Shown here in pieces: positions 42,104 to 51,097 of a stretch of 64,000 bases of DNA. The notes under the pieces were generated by a model that was not told the DNA's origin, ran no database searches, and saw only the letters and a list, made by a program, of their open reading frames with translations. The translations under genes and the position numbers were made by a program. This stretch comes from Nocardioides humi (GTDB lineage: Bacteria; Actinomycetota; Actinomycetes; Propionibacteriales; Nocardioidaceae). The stretch spans positions 1,860,001 to 1,924,000 of the forward strand of contig NZ_CP041146.1 in the NCBI RefSeq assembly GCF_006494775.1, given 5' to 3'. The first letter of the stretch is position 1. Each line of letters starts with the position of its first letter.

Positions 42104-43267
42104 CTAGCTGTTGGTCAAGATCATGAGTCCGCCCGAGACGAACCCGTAGGCGGTCACCAGGGCATGCCGCGCGTCGGTCACCTGCCGCGCGTCGGCATCG
42201 CCGCGCAGCTGCTGGACCGCCTCGATGGTGTGGTTCAGGCCGTGGATGTACGCCTCGCTGAGCAGGCCGCCGTGCGGATTGACGGGGAGCTCGCCACCCA
42301 GCGCGATGGCTCCCGACTCGACGTACGGACCGCCCTCGCCACGAGCGCAGAAGCCGATCTCCTCGAGCTGGTGGATCACCTCGAAGGTGAAGGCGTCGTA
42401 GAGCAGCGCCACGTCGATGTCGTCACGCTGCACCGCCGACTTGGCGAACAGCTCGCGACCCAGCCGGGAGAAGCACGAGGTGGAGAAGTCCGCCCATCCG
42501 TCGAACGGGAGCCTCGGGGAGTCGCCGGCGCCGTGGACCACCGCGTGGATCGTCACCGGCCGGTGCGGACCGTCGGCGGCCGACTCCCGGGAGCTGACCA
42601 CCAGCGCGACGGCGCCGTCGGTCTCCAGGCAGCAGTCGAAGAGGGTGAACGGAAGAGCGATCGGCCGTCCGGCGAGGTACTGCTCCATCGACAGCGGCTC
42701 GCGTCGCATCGCCCGCGGATTGAGCGCCGCATGCTCGCGAAGGGTGATGGCGACCTTGCCGAGCTGCTCACGGGTGGTTCCGAACTCGTGCATGTGCCGC
42801 TGAGCGAACATTCCGAAGATCTGGGCGGGCGAGCCGAACCCCAGCGGGGCCATGTACTGGTAGGCGCCGTCCGTGCGTCCCCCGCCGAACTGCCCCATCC
42901 GCTTCCCGGACCGGCCGTTCATGGCGCGGTAGACCACCACGTTGTCGGCCAGTCCCGTCGCGACGGCCATCGCGGCCTGCGCCACCGCCGCCACGGCGAA
43001 GTTGCCGCCGACCGAGGCGTCGGACCACCACCGCAGCCGCGGAAGACGGAGCGAGCTGGCGACCTCGCGGGTGAGAGCGGAGTCGTTGTCGTGGAAGCAG
43101 ACCAGCCCGTCGATCTCGTCACGCGAGAGGCCGGCGTCCGCGATGGCGGCGACCACGGCCTCCAGCGCCAGCCGCGCCACCGGAACACCGGAGTCGCGGG
43201 TGAAGGCGGTGTAGCCGATGCCGGAGATCGCGGTCCGGTCCCGCAGCGGGTCCGGCTCCCCGCTCAT
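42104..43267 (-). CDS. Thiolase-like lipid-transfer protein (Ltp2/SCPx-thiolase type) without nucleophilic cysteine
   Basis: The 387 residues follow the SCP2-thiolase fold (ISGIGYTAFTRDSG, PVNPHGGLLSEAYIHGLNH with the HGG-type His). Where true thiolases carry the nucleophile, this protein reads DASVGGNFAVAAVA, with no cysteine. The steroid enzyme Ltp2 is such a degenerate thiolase; it is a retro-aldolase and needs a DUF35 partner. A DUF35 gene exists at 60860-61291. The gene is 6 bases after the FAD-reductase stop in a long minus operon. Retro-aldol cleavage of a 3-hydroxyacyl-CoA is therefore a good hypothesis. Confidence 0.82.
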   Translation of the reverse strand: MSGEPDPLRDRTAISGIGYTAFTRDSGVPVARLALEAVVAAIADAGLSRDEIDGLVCFHDNDSALTREVASSLRLPRLRWWSDASVGGNFAVAAVAQAAMAVATGLADNVVVYRAMNGRSGKRMGQFGGGRTDGAYQYMAPLGFGSPAQIFGMFAQRHMHEFGTTREQLGKVAITLREHAALNPRAMRREPLSMEQYLAGRPIALPFTLFDCCLETDGAVALVVSSRESAADGPHRPVTIHAVVHGAGDSPRLPFDGWADFSTSCFSRLGRELFAKSAVQRDDIDVALLYDAFTFEVIHQLEEIGFCARGEGGPYVESGAIALGGELPVNPHGGLLSEAYIHGLNHTIEAVQQLRGDADARQVTDARHALVTAYGFVSGGLMILTNS

Positions 43268-43273
43268 GCTCGA

Positions 43274-44434
43274 TCACGCACGGGCTGCCTCCTTCTCCAT
43301 CGCTCTCCCGAGCCAGTCGTTGAACTGACGCGGGCGGTTCGCGGCCACGATGAACTGCCGACCAGGGTCCTCGAGGAGGAAGGAGTCCTCGTCCAGCGCC
43401 CCCTCCAGGACGGTCGGGACGACCGTCGGGTCGAGCCAGCCGGCGACCTGCAGGCGAACGCCGTGCTGCTCGGTCCAGTACCAGGGAACGGGAGCGTACG
43501 GCACCGCCCCCGTGCCCGCCAGCTGGGCGAGGAGCGATCGGGCCGCGTGCCGGCCCTGCTCCGCCGCGTTGTTCCAGTTCTCCAGGCGCACGAGGCGGTC
43601 GCTGCCGGCCGGCTGCCAGCGCGCCACGTCGCCGGCGGCCACCACGCCGGGGCCGGCGACGCAGGCGGCGTCGCACACCACGCCGTCGGCGACCCGTAGC
43701 CCACTGCCCTCGAGCCAGCCGGTCGCCGGGCGGGAGCCGACACTGACCAGGACGTCGGCCGCCTCGAGCACGCTGCCATCGCTGAGGAGCACGGTCGAGA
43801 CGCCCTCCGCCCTCCGGACGGACTCGGCGGTGACGCCCACCACGACGCCGACCCCCTGCCGCTCGTGCAGCCGACGAAGGTAGCCGGCGGCGAAGGCGCC
43901 GACCGCTCGCGTGCACGGGTCGACGAGGTCGACCATGATCACCTCGTGCCCGGCCGCCCGCGCGGAGGACGCCACCTCGCATCCGATCAGTCCCGCGCCG
44001 AGGATCACCAACGGCCGGTCGGCTGGGCGCCGCACGGCGGCGCGGACCCTGTCGCCGTCCTCGACCGTGCGCAGGTAGAGCACGCCCTCGAAGCGCTCGC
44101 GGTCCAGGAGCACCGGGGCGCTCCCCGTGGCCACCACCAGCCCGTCGAAGGAGAGTGGCTCTCCGGAGTCCAGCCGCACGCTCCCCTCGTCGAGGTCCAC
44201 GGCAGCCGCCGAGAGCCCCAGATGGAGACGGGCGTCCAGCTTGCGCGCGACGGGGAGGGTGAGATCCCTGGGACCGTCGGTCAGGGCCTTCTTCGACAGC
44301 GGCGGCCGGGTGTAGGGCGGATGCGGCTCAGCGCCGATCAGGTGCAGCTCCCCCGTGAAACCGCGCTTGCGCAGCTCAGCGGCCGCGCTGGCGCCGGCGA
44401 GCCCCGCGCCGACGACCACGATCCGCTCAGGCAC
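43274..44434 (-). CDS. FAD-dependent NAD(P)H oxidoreductase (ferredoxin-reductase type), second copy
   Basis: This 386-residue flavoprotein has an N-terminal FAD motif VVGAGLAGASAA, the PPYTRPPLSKKAL segment, the NAD motif ILGAGLIGCEVA near 147 and [11 protein letters not shown]. It is the same family as the reductase at 32036-33232 but clearly different in sequence. No ferredoxin or oxygenase gene touches it; its neighbours are the MaoC pair and thiolase-like gene, with an 8-base overlap upstream. It may serve the P450 system too, or another oxygenase outside the window. Confidence 0.87.
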   Translation of the reverse strand: MPERIVVVGAGLAGASAAAELRKRGFTGELHLIGAEPHPPYTRPPLSKKALTDGPRDLTLPVARKLDARLHLGLSAAAVDLDEGSVRLDSGEPLSFDGLVVATGSAPVLLDRERFEGVLYLRTVEDGDRVRAAVRRPADRPLVILGAGLIGCEVASSARAAGHEVIMVDLVDPCTRAVGAFAAGYLRRLHERQGVGVVVGVTAESVRRAEGVSTVLLSDGSVLEAADVLVSVGSRPATGWLEGSGLRVADGVVCDAACVAGPGVVAAGDVARWQPAGSDRLVRLENWNNAAEQGRHAARSLLAQLAGTGAVPYAPVPWYWTEQHGVRLQVAGWLDPTVVPTVLEGALDEDSFLLEDPGRQFIVAANRPRQFNDWLGRAMEKEAARA

Positions 44435-44825
44435 CGGGACCCTCCGGCACGTCCAGCTCCAGGCGCGCTCTGGTCAGGAAGGGCTCGCCACCGGCGTCGA
44501 CGACGATGAGGCTCGCCACCGCCGGGTTCTCCGCGTCGAACTCGTGGCCCACGTCGACCCGCACCTCGGTGTCGTCGGGTACGACGAGCGGTCGAGCGAA
44601 GCGCGCGACGACCGCGGACACTCGGCCAGGGTCGTCGAGACCGTTGACCAGCGTGCTGGTCGCCAGGCCCATCGTCAGCATCCCGTGCGCGATGACGTCG
44701 TCCAGGCCCGCGCGACGAGCCGAGGCCTCGTGCCAGTGAAGGGGATTGAGGTCACCGGACGCGGCCGCGTACGAGACCAGGCGGGCGCGGTCGACCACGA
44801 CCGTCTGCCGATCAGGACCGCTCAT
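44427..44825 (-). CDS. MaoC-family hydratase, HadB-like subunit
   Basis: This 132-residue hot-dog protein carries the hydratase-2 motif YAAASGDLNPLHWHEASARRAG (in part; catalytic Asp and His near 22 and 27) and the IAHGMLTMG follow-on. On its own it lacks the N-terminal substrate-binding hot-dog. That part is supplied by the gene just upstream, which overlaps it by 14 bases. The pair therefore looks like a HadAB/ChsH-type heteromeric enoyl-CoA hydratase. It would hydrate an enoyl-CoA with a bulky or cyclic acyl group. Confidence 0.88.
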   Translation of the reverse strand: MSGPDRQTVVVDRARLVSYAAASGDLNPLHWHEASARRAGLDDVIAHGMLTMGLATSTLVNGLDDPGRVSAVVARFARPLVVPDDTEVRVDVGHEFDAENPAVASLIVVDAGGEPFLTRARLELDVPEGPGA

Positions 44826-45270
44826 CGGCCCCGCCCCTCTCCACCAGCGTCGAGCGGGCCGTCACCACGAGGTCGCCCCTCGCCCCGTGGAGGTCCGTGC
44901 GCGTGGTCAGGAAGGTCATGGCGCCCTTGTGGACGACCGACTCCAGCGTGACGGTGGCCGCCAGCTCGTCTCCCGCCACGATCGGGCGGGCGAGGTCGAA
45001 GCGCTGCTCGCCATGCACGACGCGGGCGTAGTCGAGACCGATCGCCGGGTCGTGGGTCACCTGCCGGCTGGCTCGCCGGGTGACGACGATCGCGAAGGTC
45101 GGCGGTGCGACCAGGTCGACGTGGCCGAGCGCCCGCGCGGCCTCGACGTCGAAGCAGGCCGGGTGGGTGATGCCGACCACGTCGGCGAACTCACGGATCA
45201 GGTGGCGGGTCACGGTGTAGGGCTCGGTCGGCGGGTAGGTCCGGCCGGCGTGCCGCTGGTCGACAGGCAT
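44812..45270 (-). CDS. MaoC N-terminal (FAS1-DH-like) hydratase subunit, HadA-like
   Basis: The 152-residue protein (RTYPPTEPYTVTRHLIREFADVVG, quoted in part, and VAPPTFAIVVTRRA) matches the FAS1-like dehydratase N-terminal hot-dog, which binds the acyl chain but has no catalytic Asp-His pair. It overlaps the catalytic MaoC gene by 14 bases. Mycobacterial HadA and HadB pair in this way, and steroid hydratases are similar. Function of the pair: hydration of an enoyl-CoA intermediate. Confidence 0.85.
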   Translation of the reverse strand: MPVDQRHAGRTYPPTEPYTVTRHLIREFADVVGITHPACFDVEAARALGHVDLVAPPTFAIVVTRRASRQVTHDPAIGLDYARVVHGEQRFDLARPIVAGDELAATVTLESVVHKGAMTFLTTRTDLHGARGDLVVTARSTLVERGGADERS

Positions 45271-45283
45271 GACAGGAGCGGCC

Positions 45284-46045
45284 TCAGTGATTCCAGTTGG
45301 CCTGGGTCGCCAGCCCCTGCAACGCCAGGCCGTAGCTGACGCCGTCGTGGAGAAGGCGCTTGTACTCGCGCGTGAGCACCTCGCGCGCGTAGCGGCGCGT
45401 GAGGAACGGCTTCTCGGCGAAGTCGCGCGCGATCTCCCGTGCCCGGGGCAGCACGTCCTCGGGCGCCAGCACCTCGCTCACCACTCCGTAGTCCAGCGCC
45501 TGTCGCGCGTCGAACTCCTGCCCCATGAGGAGGTAGTAGCGCCCTCGGTTGGGTCCGAGGAGGTGGGTCCACACGACGTGGGCGCCGTCGCCGGGCACGA
45601 CGCCCTTCTGGAAGTGGCCCTTGTCGGAGAAGACCGCGGTCTCCGACGCCAGGACGATGTCGGACATCGCCGGGATCTCGGAGTGGAAGCGCACCGGTCC
45701 GTTGATCGCGGAGATGACGGGCACGTTGATCTTCAAGAGGTTGTTGAGCAGCCGGGATCCCTCGTGCAGGATCACCTCCCAGGTCGCCGGCGTGGTGACC
45801 GAGAAGGACGCGAAGTCCAGCTCGTTGCAGAACGAGTCTCCGGCGCCGGTGAGGATGACCACCTTGTTCTCGCTGTCGGCGGCGATGTCCTCCCACAGAT
45901 AGGGAAGGGCGTCGTGGATGGCCTGGGTCCACACCATCGAGTCGCCGTCCGTGTGCAGCGTGACCTCCAAGATGCCGTCGGTTCGCTCGAGCCGCGCGTT
46001 GGCGTACCTGTGCTGATAGTCGCTGAATGTAGGCGCGAGAGACAC
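45284..46045 (-). CDS. 6-Oxocamphor hydrolase-like crotonase (beta-diketone C-C hydrolase)
   Basis: This protein of about 253 residues is a crotonase, but its active site follows 6-oxocamphor hydrolase (OCH) of Rhodococcus, which cleaves cyclic 1,3-diketones by water (retro-Claisen). From the GTG start, Trp39 (MVWT), His121 (RFHSEIP), His144 (GHFQKG) and Asp153 (VPGDGAH) match OCH Trp40, His122, His145 and Asp154 as I recall them, with constant spacing. OCH Glu244 appears as Gln243. [15 protein letters not shown] and [10 protein letters not shown] also fit. GTG 46045 has AAGGAG upstream; the ATG at 46087 has none. It heads the operon to 40456. Identity rests on memory, not alignment. Confidence 0.8.
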   Translation of the reverse strand: MSLAPTFSDYQHRYANARLERTDGILEVTLHTDGDSMVWTQAIHDALPYLWEDIAADSENKVVILTGAGDSFCNELDFASFSVTTPATWEVILHEGSRLLNNLLKINVPVISAINGPVRFHSEIPAMSDIVLASETAVFSDKGHFQKGVVPGDGAHVVWTHLLGPNRGRYYLLMGQEFDARQALDYGVVSEVLAPEDVLPRAREIARDFAEKPFLTRRYAREVLTREYKRLLHDGVSYGLALQGLATQANWNH

Positions 46046-46153
46046 TCCAGGAGCTCCTTCGATATTTGGTCGTTCATGTAATATCACAGATATCCGTTGG
46101 CGAGTAGGGGCATTCCTCCCCCGACACTCGAACTCGAGAACTCAGGTGGTGAG
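46046..46153. promoter_or_regulatory. Divergent promoter region between the OCH-like and thiolase genes
   Basis: This 108-base AT-rich gap contains GATATTTGGTCG at 46061-46072 (reverse strand CGACCAAATATC), one copy of the TGACCAAA-type element found at several region 3 promoters. ATATCACAGATATC just beside it is partly palindromic. Both genes could be controlled from here. Confidence 0.4.
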
Positions 46154-47383
46154 ATGGTCCCCCAGTCCCGTGCAGTGGTGGTTGCAGCTGGCCGGAGTCC
46201 GATCGGTCGCGCGCGCAAGGGCTCCCTGACTCGCATGCGCCCCGACGATCTGCTGGCGCAAGTGATCCGGGCAGTCCTCGACGAGGTGCCCTCATTGGAC
46301 GCCACGACCCTCGACGACCTGATGGTCGGCTGCGCGCAGCCCGCCGGGGAGGCGGCGTTCAACCTGGCGCGCGCCACGGGCGTCCAGTTGGGACTGGATT
46401 CCGTGCCCGGGGTGACGGTGAACCGGTTCTGCGCTTCGTCGCTGCAGACGACACGCATGGCCATGCATGCCATCAACGCCGGGGAAGGCTCGGCGTACGT
46501 CAGCGCGGGGGTCGAGACGGTCTCGCGCTACGACCGCGGCACCGCTGACGGCTGGCCCGATACGCGCAACCCGTTCTTCGCCGAGGCGCGGGATCGCAGC
46601 GCTGTGGCACTGAAGGCGACGGAGTACGCATGGGATGACCCGCGCGAGCGGGGCTGGGTCCCCGACCTCTACATGACCATGGGGCAGACCGCCGAGAACG
46701 TCGCCGTCCACCGGAATGTCAGTCGTGAGGCGATGGACGAGTTCGCCGCCCGGTCCCAGCAGCGAGCGGTCACGGCCACGGAGGCGGGCTTCTTCCAGCG
46801 CGAGATCATCCCGGTGACCCTGCCTGACGGCACTGTGGTCGACGTCGACGACTGCCCGCGTCCGGGGGTGTCGACCGAGACGCTGGCAAGCCTTCAGCCG
46901 GCCTTCCGCCCTGGCGGCCGCGTCACCGCCGGCAACTGTTGCCCGCTCAACGACGGCGCCGCAGCTCTGGTCGTGATGGACGAGCAGCGAGCCCTGAGCC
47001 TGGGGCTGATGCCGCTGGCGCGGCTGCTCGGATCGGGTCTCAGCGGGCTCTCGCCCGAGATCATGGGACTCGGTCCTGTCGAGGCGTGCACACGGGCGAT
47101 GGCATCGGTCGGGATGTCGGTCGGCGACATCGACCTGGTGGAGATGAACGAGGCGTTCGCGGCCCAGGTGATCCCTAGCTACGAGCAGTTGGGGATCGAT
47201 CTCGATCGTCTCAATGTGAACGGCGGGGCCATCGCGCTCGGCCATCCCTTCGGCATGACCGGCGCGCGGCTCGTCACCACGTTGATCAACGGGCTGCGCA
47301 GCCGCGATGAGACCATCGGCATGGCCACGATGTGCGTCGGCGGCGGCCAGGGAATGGCGCTGGTGCTCGAGCGCCTGGCCTGA
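46154..47383 (+). CDS. Thiolase (acetyl-CoA acyltransferase)
   Basis: This 409-residue degradative thiolase has the nucleophile in [11 protein letters not shown] near 92, [13 protein letters not shown], the His in [13 protein letters not shown] and the second Cys in TMCVGGGQG. It would release acetyl-CoA or propionyl-CoA from a 3-ketoacyl-CoA. The ATG at 46154 ([10 protein letters not shown]) fits the family; ATG 46097 adds 19 residues inside the promoter. It is divergent from the OCH-like operon and converges on the gntR gene with a 19-base gap. Confidence 0.9.
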   Translation: MVPQSRAVVVAAGRSPIGRARKGSLTRMRPDDLLAQVIRAVLDEVPSLDATTLDDLMVGCAQPAGEAAFNLARATGVQLGLDSVPGVTVNRFCASSLQTTRMAMHAINAGEGSAYVSAGVETVSRYDRGTADGWPDTRNPFFAEARDRSAVALKATEYAWDDPRERGWVPDLYMTMGQTAENVAVHRNVSREAMDEFAARSQQRAVTATEAGFFQREIIPVTLPDGTVVDVDDCPRPGVSTETLASLQPAFRPGGRVTAGNCCPLNDGAAALVVMDEQRALSLGLMPLARLLGSGLSGLSPEIMGLGPVEACTRAMASVGMSVGDIDLVEMNEAFAAQVIPSYEQLGIDLDRLNVNGGAIALGHPFGMTGARLVTTLINGLRSRDETIGMATMCVGGGQGMALVLERLA

Positions 47384-47402
47384 TCGGCCGAGCGCCGCGG
47401 GC

Positions 47403-48044
47403 TCACTTCCAGCCGCGTTCCCTGAGGTCATCGATGACGGCCTCGCCGACGTGCTTGATGTGATCCTCCATCAGCGTGCGCGCCTTCTCGCCGTCATGAG
47501 CCGCGATCGCCTCGATGATGGCGTTGTGGTCGTCGATCGAGTGGGTGTAGCCGGGCACATCCGGGTAGGTGCGCCGCGTCACGAGCCGGGAGGTCACCGT
47601 CACGAACCTCTTGAGCACACCGGCGGCGAGGGAATTGATGCGCTTGTGGAACTCGTAGTTGAGCTCGTGCAGTGCAGCGAAGTCGCCCGCGTCGGACTTC
47701 TCACGCATCTCCTGGTCCAGCGTCCGCAGGTAGCTGACGTCCGACTCGGAGAGCGAACGGGCAGCGCGCTCGGCCAGGATGCCTGAGAACTGCGCGTGTA
47801 GCAGGTAGTAGTCAGTGATGTCGTCGAGCGTCAGCTCCGCGACGCGGAAGGTGCGACGGGCGTCACCCACCACGAGGCCCTCGTCCTGGAGCCGACCGAG
47901 TGCTTCGCGAACCGGTGTCGTGCTGAGGCCGACCTCGTTCGCGAGCTGGACGAGCGGCAGTGGCTCACCCGGCTTCAGCCGTCCCGCCAGGATGGAGTCG
48001 CGCAGATGCGACAGCACCCATTCTGACGCCTTCTTGTGGCGCAC
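47403..48044 (-). CDS. GntR-family transcriptional regulator (FCD subfamily)
   Basis: This 213-residue regulator has the GntR winged helix at 8-70 ([41 protein letters not shown]) and an FCD domain with the metal-type residues in [12 protein letters not shown] and [11 protein letters not shown] chose GTG 48044 (VRHKKASEW) with CAGGGA upstream; the frame is open further but codes for the MFS antisense. TGATCA at 48052-48057 is right ahead of the start. It lies in the middle of region 3, so it is the likely regulator of the ABC, MFS, P450 and hydrolase operons. Confidence 0.88.
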   Translation of the reverse strand: MRHKKASEWVLSHLRDSILAGRLKPGEPLPLVQLANEVGLSTTPVREALGRLQDEGLVVGDARRTFRVAELTLDDITDYYLLHAQFSGILAERAARSLSESDVSYLRTLDQEMREKSDAGDFAALHELNYEFHKRINSLAAGVLKRFVTVTSRLVTRRTYPDVPGYTHSIDDHNAIIEAIAAHDGEKARTLMEDHIKHVGEAVIDDLRERGWK

Positions 48045-48103
48045 GGTTCCCTGATCATCCGGCAAGAGCACACCGACAACGATAAGAAGCAAAAGCGCAG
48101 TGG

Positions 48104-49357
48104 TCAAACATGACGGTCTGTGCGGCGTTGCGTAACAGGCAGCGTGCGAGCGGCCACGGCCGCGGCGACACTCGCCGCTAGGCACAGTAGATAAGAGGAG
48201 ACGAACGAGCCAGTGGTGTCGATGAGCCAGCCACCGACGTACGGGGAGACCATCTGGCCGATACCGAGGCCGAGCGTGATCTCGGCGAATGCGGCCGACA
48301 CCGCCCGAGCAGGCAGGACGTCCGCAAGGTAGGCGACGGAGGTGGCCCCGACCGCCGTGATGGCGGCACCGAAGAATGCGGCGACCGGCGGGATGAGGAC
48401 CTCCAACTCGACCACCATCACCAGGGAGCACACCACCAGGCTCCCCATGCACGCGATCATGCAGGGCCGGGGCCCGAGGGCGTCGACAGCTCGACCACCG
48501 ATGACACCGCCGACGACGCTGGCGATGCCGACGAGGGAGTAGAAGCCCGTGGCCTCGGCAAGGGAGTAGTCGGTCTCCGCGGCGACCGCGGCAACGAAGA
48601 AGTTGAGGAAGAGCACCTGGGTCGCGCCGAAGAGGAAGAAGACCGCAGTCAGCCTCCGAACCGCGTTCCGGCACTGGCCGGCCGAAGGGCCTGTCTGGTA
48701 CACCGAGACGTTCGACGATCGGCCGCCCGCCCCGTTCTCGAGCACGCCGGCGGCGTTCGCCTGCGAGCTGGCGGCCGGCCGCCGGAATCCGAGGGCGAAT
48801 CCGGCGACCACCAAGCCGAGTGCCACGACACCCTGGGCGAGCACCATGGCCCGCCACGCGGGAACAGGCAACGGCATTCCAGCGAGAAGCGTGAGGAGCC
48901 ACCCCGAGCCTGCCACGAAGAGACCGGTGGTGGACATCGCGGCACCGAACGTCATGTTGCGCCATCGGGGCGAGGCGATGTCCCCGATCAGCGCGGTCGC
49001 GCTGATCCAGACCAGGGCGCTCGACACGCCCGATAGGCACATCCCGATCGCTGCGACACCCCACGCGACAGCCAATCCGATCAGCACAAAGGCGATCGCC
49101 TGCCCCACGAGGCCGACACGCAGGATCACCACCTCGCCCCAGGGCCCGACGATCCACCGGATGAGGAGGCAACCGAGTGTGTAGCCGGCGTAGCTGATGG
49201 TCAACAGCACACCCACACTGGCATAGGAGCCGGCCACGTCGTTCTTGAGTCCCGGCAGGATGAAGGCCAATCCCAGGCGGCCGAATCCTTGGCAGGTGCC
49301 CACCATGAGCAGAAGCGCAGTCAGGAGCACCCCCGTCCGCGTGCCGGCACGTGCCAC
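48104..49357 (-). CDS. MFS transporter
   Basis: The 417-residue protein has about twelve hydrophobic segments in two halves, with LLTISYAGYTLGCLLIRWIVGPWGE (in part; loop 2-3) and VVGGVIGGRAVDALGPRP as the MFS-A motif forms. It imports or exports a small solute by proton coupling. Start GTG 49357. Same strand as gntR with 59 bases between; divergent from the ABC binding-protein gene at 49630. Organic-acid uptake is the usual role of such carriers beside degradation genes. Confidence 0.88.
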   Translation of the reverse strand: MARAGTRTGVLLTALLLMVGTCQGFGRLGLAFILPGLKNDVAGSYASVGVLLTISYAGYTLGCLLIRWIVGPWGEVVILRVGLVGQAIAFVLIGLAVAWGVAAIGMCLSGVSSALVWISATALIGDIASPRWRNMTFGAAMSTTGLFVAGSGWLLTLLAGMPLPVPAWRAMVLAQGVVALGLVVAGFALGFRRPAASSQANAAGVLENGAGGRSSNVSVYQTGPSAGQCRNAVRRLTAVFFLFGATQVLFLNFFVAAVAAETDYSLAEATGFYSLVGIASVVGGVIGGRAVDALGPRPCMIACMGSLVVCSLVMVVELEVLIPPVAAFFGAAITAVGATSVAYLADVLPARAVSAAFAEITLGLGIGQMVSPYVGGWLIDTTGSFVSSYLLCLAASVAAAVAARTLPVTQRRTDRHV

Positions 49358-49438
49358 GACCGCCTCGCTCCCGACAACCGCGACCTCCGCGGGCGAACCG
49401 CGACCTTCGCGGCGCTATGACCTTTTGCGTTAGGTTTC

Positions 49439-49450
49439 TGACCAAAGATG
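49439..49450. promoter_or_regulatory. TGACCAAA-type operator candidate
   Basis: TGACCAAAGATG lies in the divergent region between the MFS gene (minus, 49357) and the ABC binding-protein gene (plus, 49630). It matches the elements at 46061-46072, 58721-58736 and 63507-63528 in one orientation or the other. Confidence 0.4.
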
Positions 49451-49583
49451 TGGTCGCACACCTTAGGTCGGGCGAGTTCGACTGTCAATGCGGACGGGAT
49501 CGTGACGCAATCCACCCGGGAACTTCTTGACATTTGATCGATACAGACCCTTGCGCTGTGATCGTTTGTGACCTTTGATTGGA

Positions 49584-49599
49584 GATCACACCTGTGATC
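49584..49599. promoter_or_regulatory. Perfect inverted repeat upstream of the ABC binding-protein gene
   Basis: GATCACA-CC-TGTGATC is a perfect 7-base inverted repeat 30 bases before the substrate-binding protein start. A further TGTGATC stands at 49557-49563 and TTGACATTTGATC just before that. The stretch 49520-49605 is AT-rich and holds several such half sites, typical of a cooperatively bound regulator. Confidence 0.55.
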
Positions 49600-49629
49600 A
49601 AGAGTCACTGATGAGTTGTTGGAGGTTCA

Positions 49630-50826
49630 ATGAAGGTTCACGCCCGCATCGCGCGGTCACCACGCGTCGTCGGCGCAGTTGCCGTCACCGCCGCGATTGC
49701 CTTGGGACTGGCCGCCTGCGGATCGGATGGCGACGGCGCCTCGGGGTCGGGCGGGTCTCAGACGATCAAGCTCGGGTCGATCTCGGACCTGTCCGGTCCC
49801 GCATCGGTCATCGGTATTGCGGGACGGGAGGGACAGGAGACGGCAGTCAACGTCATCAACGGCGACCCCGACACGTACCTGTGCTCCCCCGACCGCAAGA
49901 TCGAACTGAAGTACGACGACGGCACGAACGCGCCGACCACGGCCGTCACCATCGCCAAGAATTACATCAGCTCCAGGGAGTACCTCGGGATCATCGGCCC
50001 TCTTTACACGGCGCAGGCGCAAGCGATGGCTCCACTCACCTCCAAGGCCAAGATCCCACTGCTGGTGCCCTATACCCCCGGCTCCAAGGAGCTCACGGGC
50101 TTGGGCGACTACGTCTTCGCCTCGAGCCAGCCCGACGCGCAGACTGCGGTCACCGGCGTGGACGCCCTCACGAAGGCATGGCCGGATGCCCAGAACGTCG
50201 GCGTTCTCTACGCAAGCGACTCCGCTGCGCACATCCCGATGTCGAAGCTCATCATGGAGGAGCTGACCAAGGCCGGAAAGACTCCGATCGAGTTCTCCGT
50301 GCCGTTCACCAGCACGGACCTGTCCTCGGCGATCTCCACCTTCAAGAGCAAGGACGTTCAGGCGATCTACATCCTGCTGAACTCCCCCGCACAGGTCGCG
50401 GCCATGCAGGCCGCCAGCCGCAGTGACTACCACCCCCACTGGTTCGGCTACTCGACGATGTTCACCCAGGCCGTGATCGACGGCGGTGGCGACGAGGCCG
50501 AGGGGGCGCTGCTCGCCTCCGACTACGACCCGAACCTCGACAACGACCTCAACAAGACGTTCCGCGAGGCCTACAAGGCCGACTTCAACAAGGAGCCCGA
50601 CTCCTGGGCGGCACTCGGGTTCCAGTCCGTGATGACCTACGCCGCCGCGATCTGCTCCATCGACGGCGAGGTGACAGGCGATCAGCTGCGTGACGCCCTA
50701 CAGGACGTCCAGGCACCTGCCATCGTCAACGGGGGGACGTTCACCTTCAACGACGACCGACTCGTCGCCGTGCCGCCCAACGTCTTGGAGATCAAGGACG
50801 GCAAGTTCGTCTCCTGGGCAGGCTGA
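49630..50826 (+). CDS. Branched-chain amino acid-type ABC transporter substrate-binding lipoprotein
   Basis: This 398-residue periplasmic-binding protein has a lipoprotein signal with lipobox Cys30 (LGLAAC), a Gly/Ser linker, then the LivJ-like fold (IKLGSISDLSGPASVIG, YLGIIGPLYTAQAQ). GGAGG precedes the ATG. The matching permeases and ATPases are encoded at 55258-58547 on the other strand. Catabolic-cluster Liv systems often carry aromatic, alicyclic or terpenoid acids rather than amino acids, so it most likely brings in the pathway substrate. Confidence 0.92.
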   Translation: MKVHARIARSPRVVGAVAVTAAIALGLAACGSDGDGASGSGGSQTIKLGSISDLSGPASVIGIAGREGQETAVNVINGDPDTYLCSPDRKIELKYDDGTNAPTTAVTIAKNYISSREYLGIIGPLYTAQAQAMAPLTSKAKIPLLVPYTPGSKELTGLGDYVFASSQPDAQTAVTGVDALTKAWPDAQNVGVLYASDSAAHIPMSKLIMEELTKAGKTPIEFSVPFTSTDLSSAISTFKSKDVQAIYILLNSPAQVAAMQAASRSDYHPHWFGYSTMFTQAVIDGGGDEAEGALLASDYDPNLDNDLNKTFREAYKADFNKEPDSWAALGFQSVMTYAAAICSIDGEVTGDQLRDALQDVQAPAIVNGGTFTFNDDRLVAVPPNVLEIKDGKFVSWAG

Positions 50827-51097
50827 TCGACTTCCGTCGCACCCCGCAGGAAGGAGGCTCGGCGCTCGGGCGCCGCGTCTCTTCAAGAGCACCGTGCACC
50901 TCGGCGAAGGCGTCGACAGATCAGCGGCGCATCCTCCGCCAAGGCCATTGACCCACCGCGCTGGCCAGTCTATGGTCAAGTGACAGTGATCACAAATCAC
51001 ACATGTGGCCATGCCACCCGCATCACCCCGACCGGTGTGTCCGGTCGGTCTCACATTCCCCACAGGAAGACACGACCGCAAAGGAGCAGCGCACACC
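50827..51097 (+). promoter_or_regulatory. Leader region between the ABC binding protein and amidohydrolase genes
   Basis: This gap of 271 bases holds no convincing gene. The palindrome GTGATCAC at 50987-50994, with TATGGTCAAGTGACA beside it, resembles the repeats ahead of the binding-protein gene and suggests a second promoter here. AAAGGAG lies 10 bases before the amidohydrolase ATG. A weak GC hairpin near 50861-50874 (GGCGC, TCGG, GCGCC) follows the binding-protein gene. Confidence 0.4.

Noticed and set aside
46046..46087. ATG at 46087 as start of the OCH-like hydrolase
   Set aside because: No ribosome-binding site precedes it, it lies in the AT-rich operator region, and GTG 46045 has AAGGAG at good distance and fits OCH length.
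47403..49445. One 680-codon protein spanning gntR and the MFS gene
   Set aside because: Only the last 213 codons look like protein (GntR); the rest is an alternative frame of the MFS gene.
49557..49599. CRP-type (TGTGA-N6-TCACA) site upstream of the ABC binding protein
   Set aside because: The half sites face the opposite way (TCACA-CC-TGTGA inside GATC ends), so the repeat is not a standard CRP box; a GntR-type site is more likely.
50861..50874. Rho-independent terminator after the ABC binding-protein gene
   Set aside because: Only a 5-pair stem with 4-base loop and no T-run; too weak to call.
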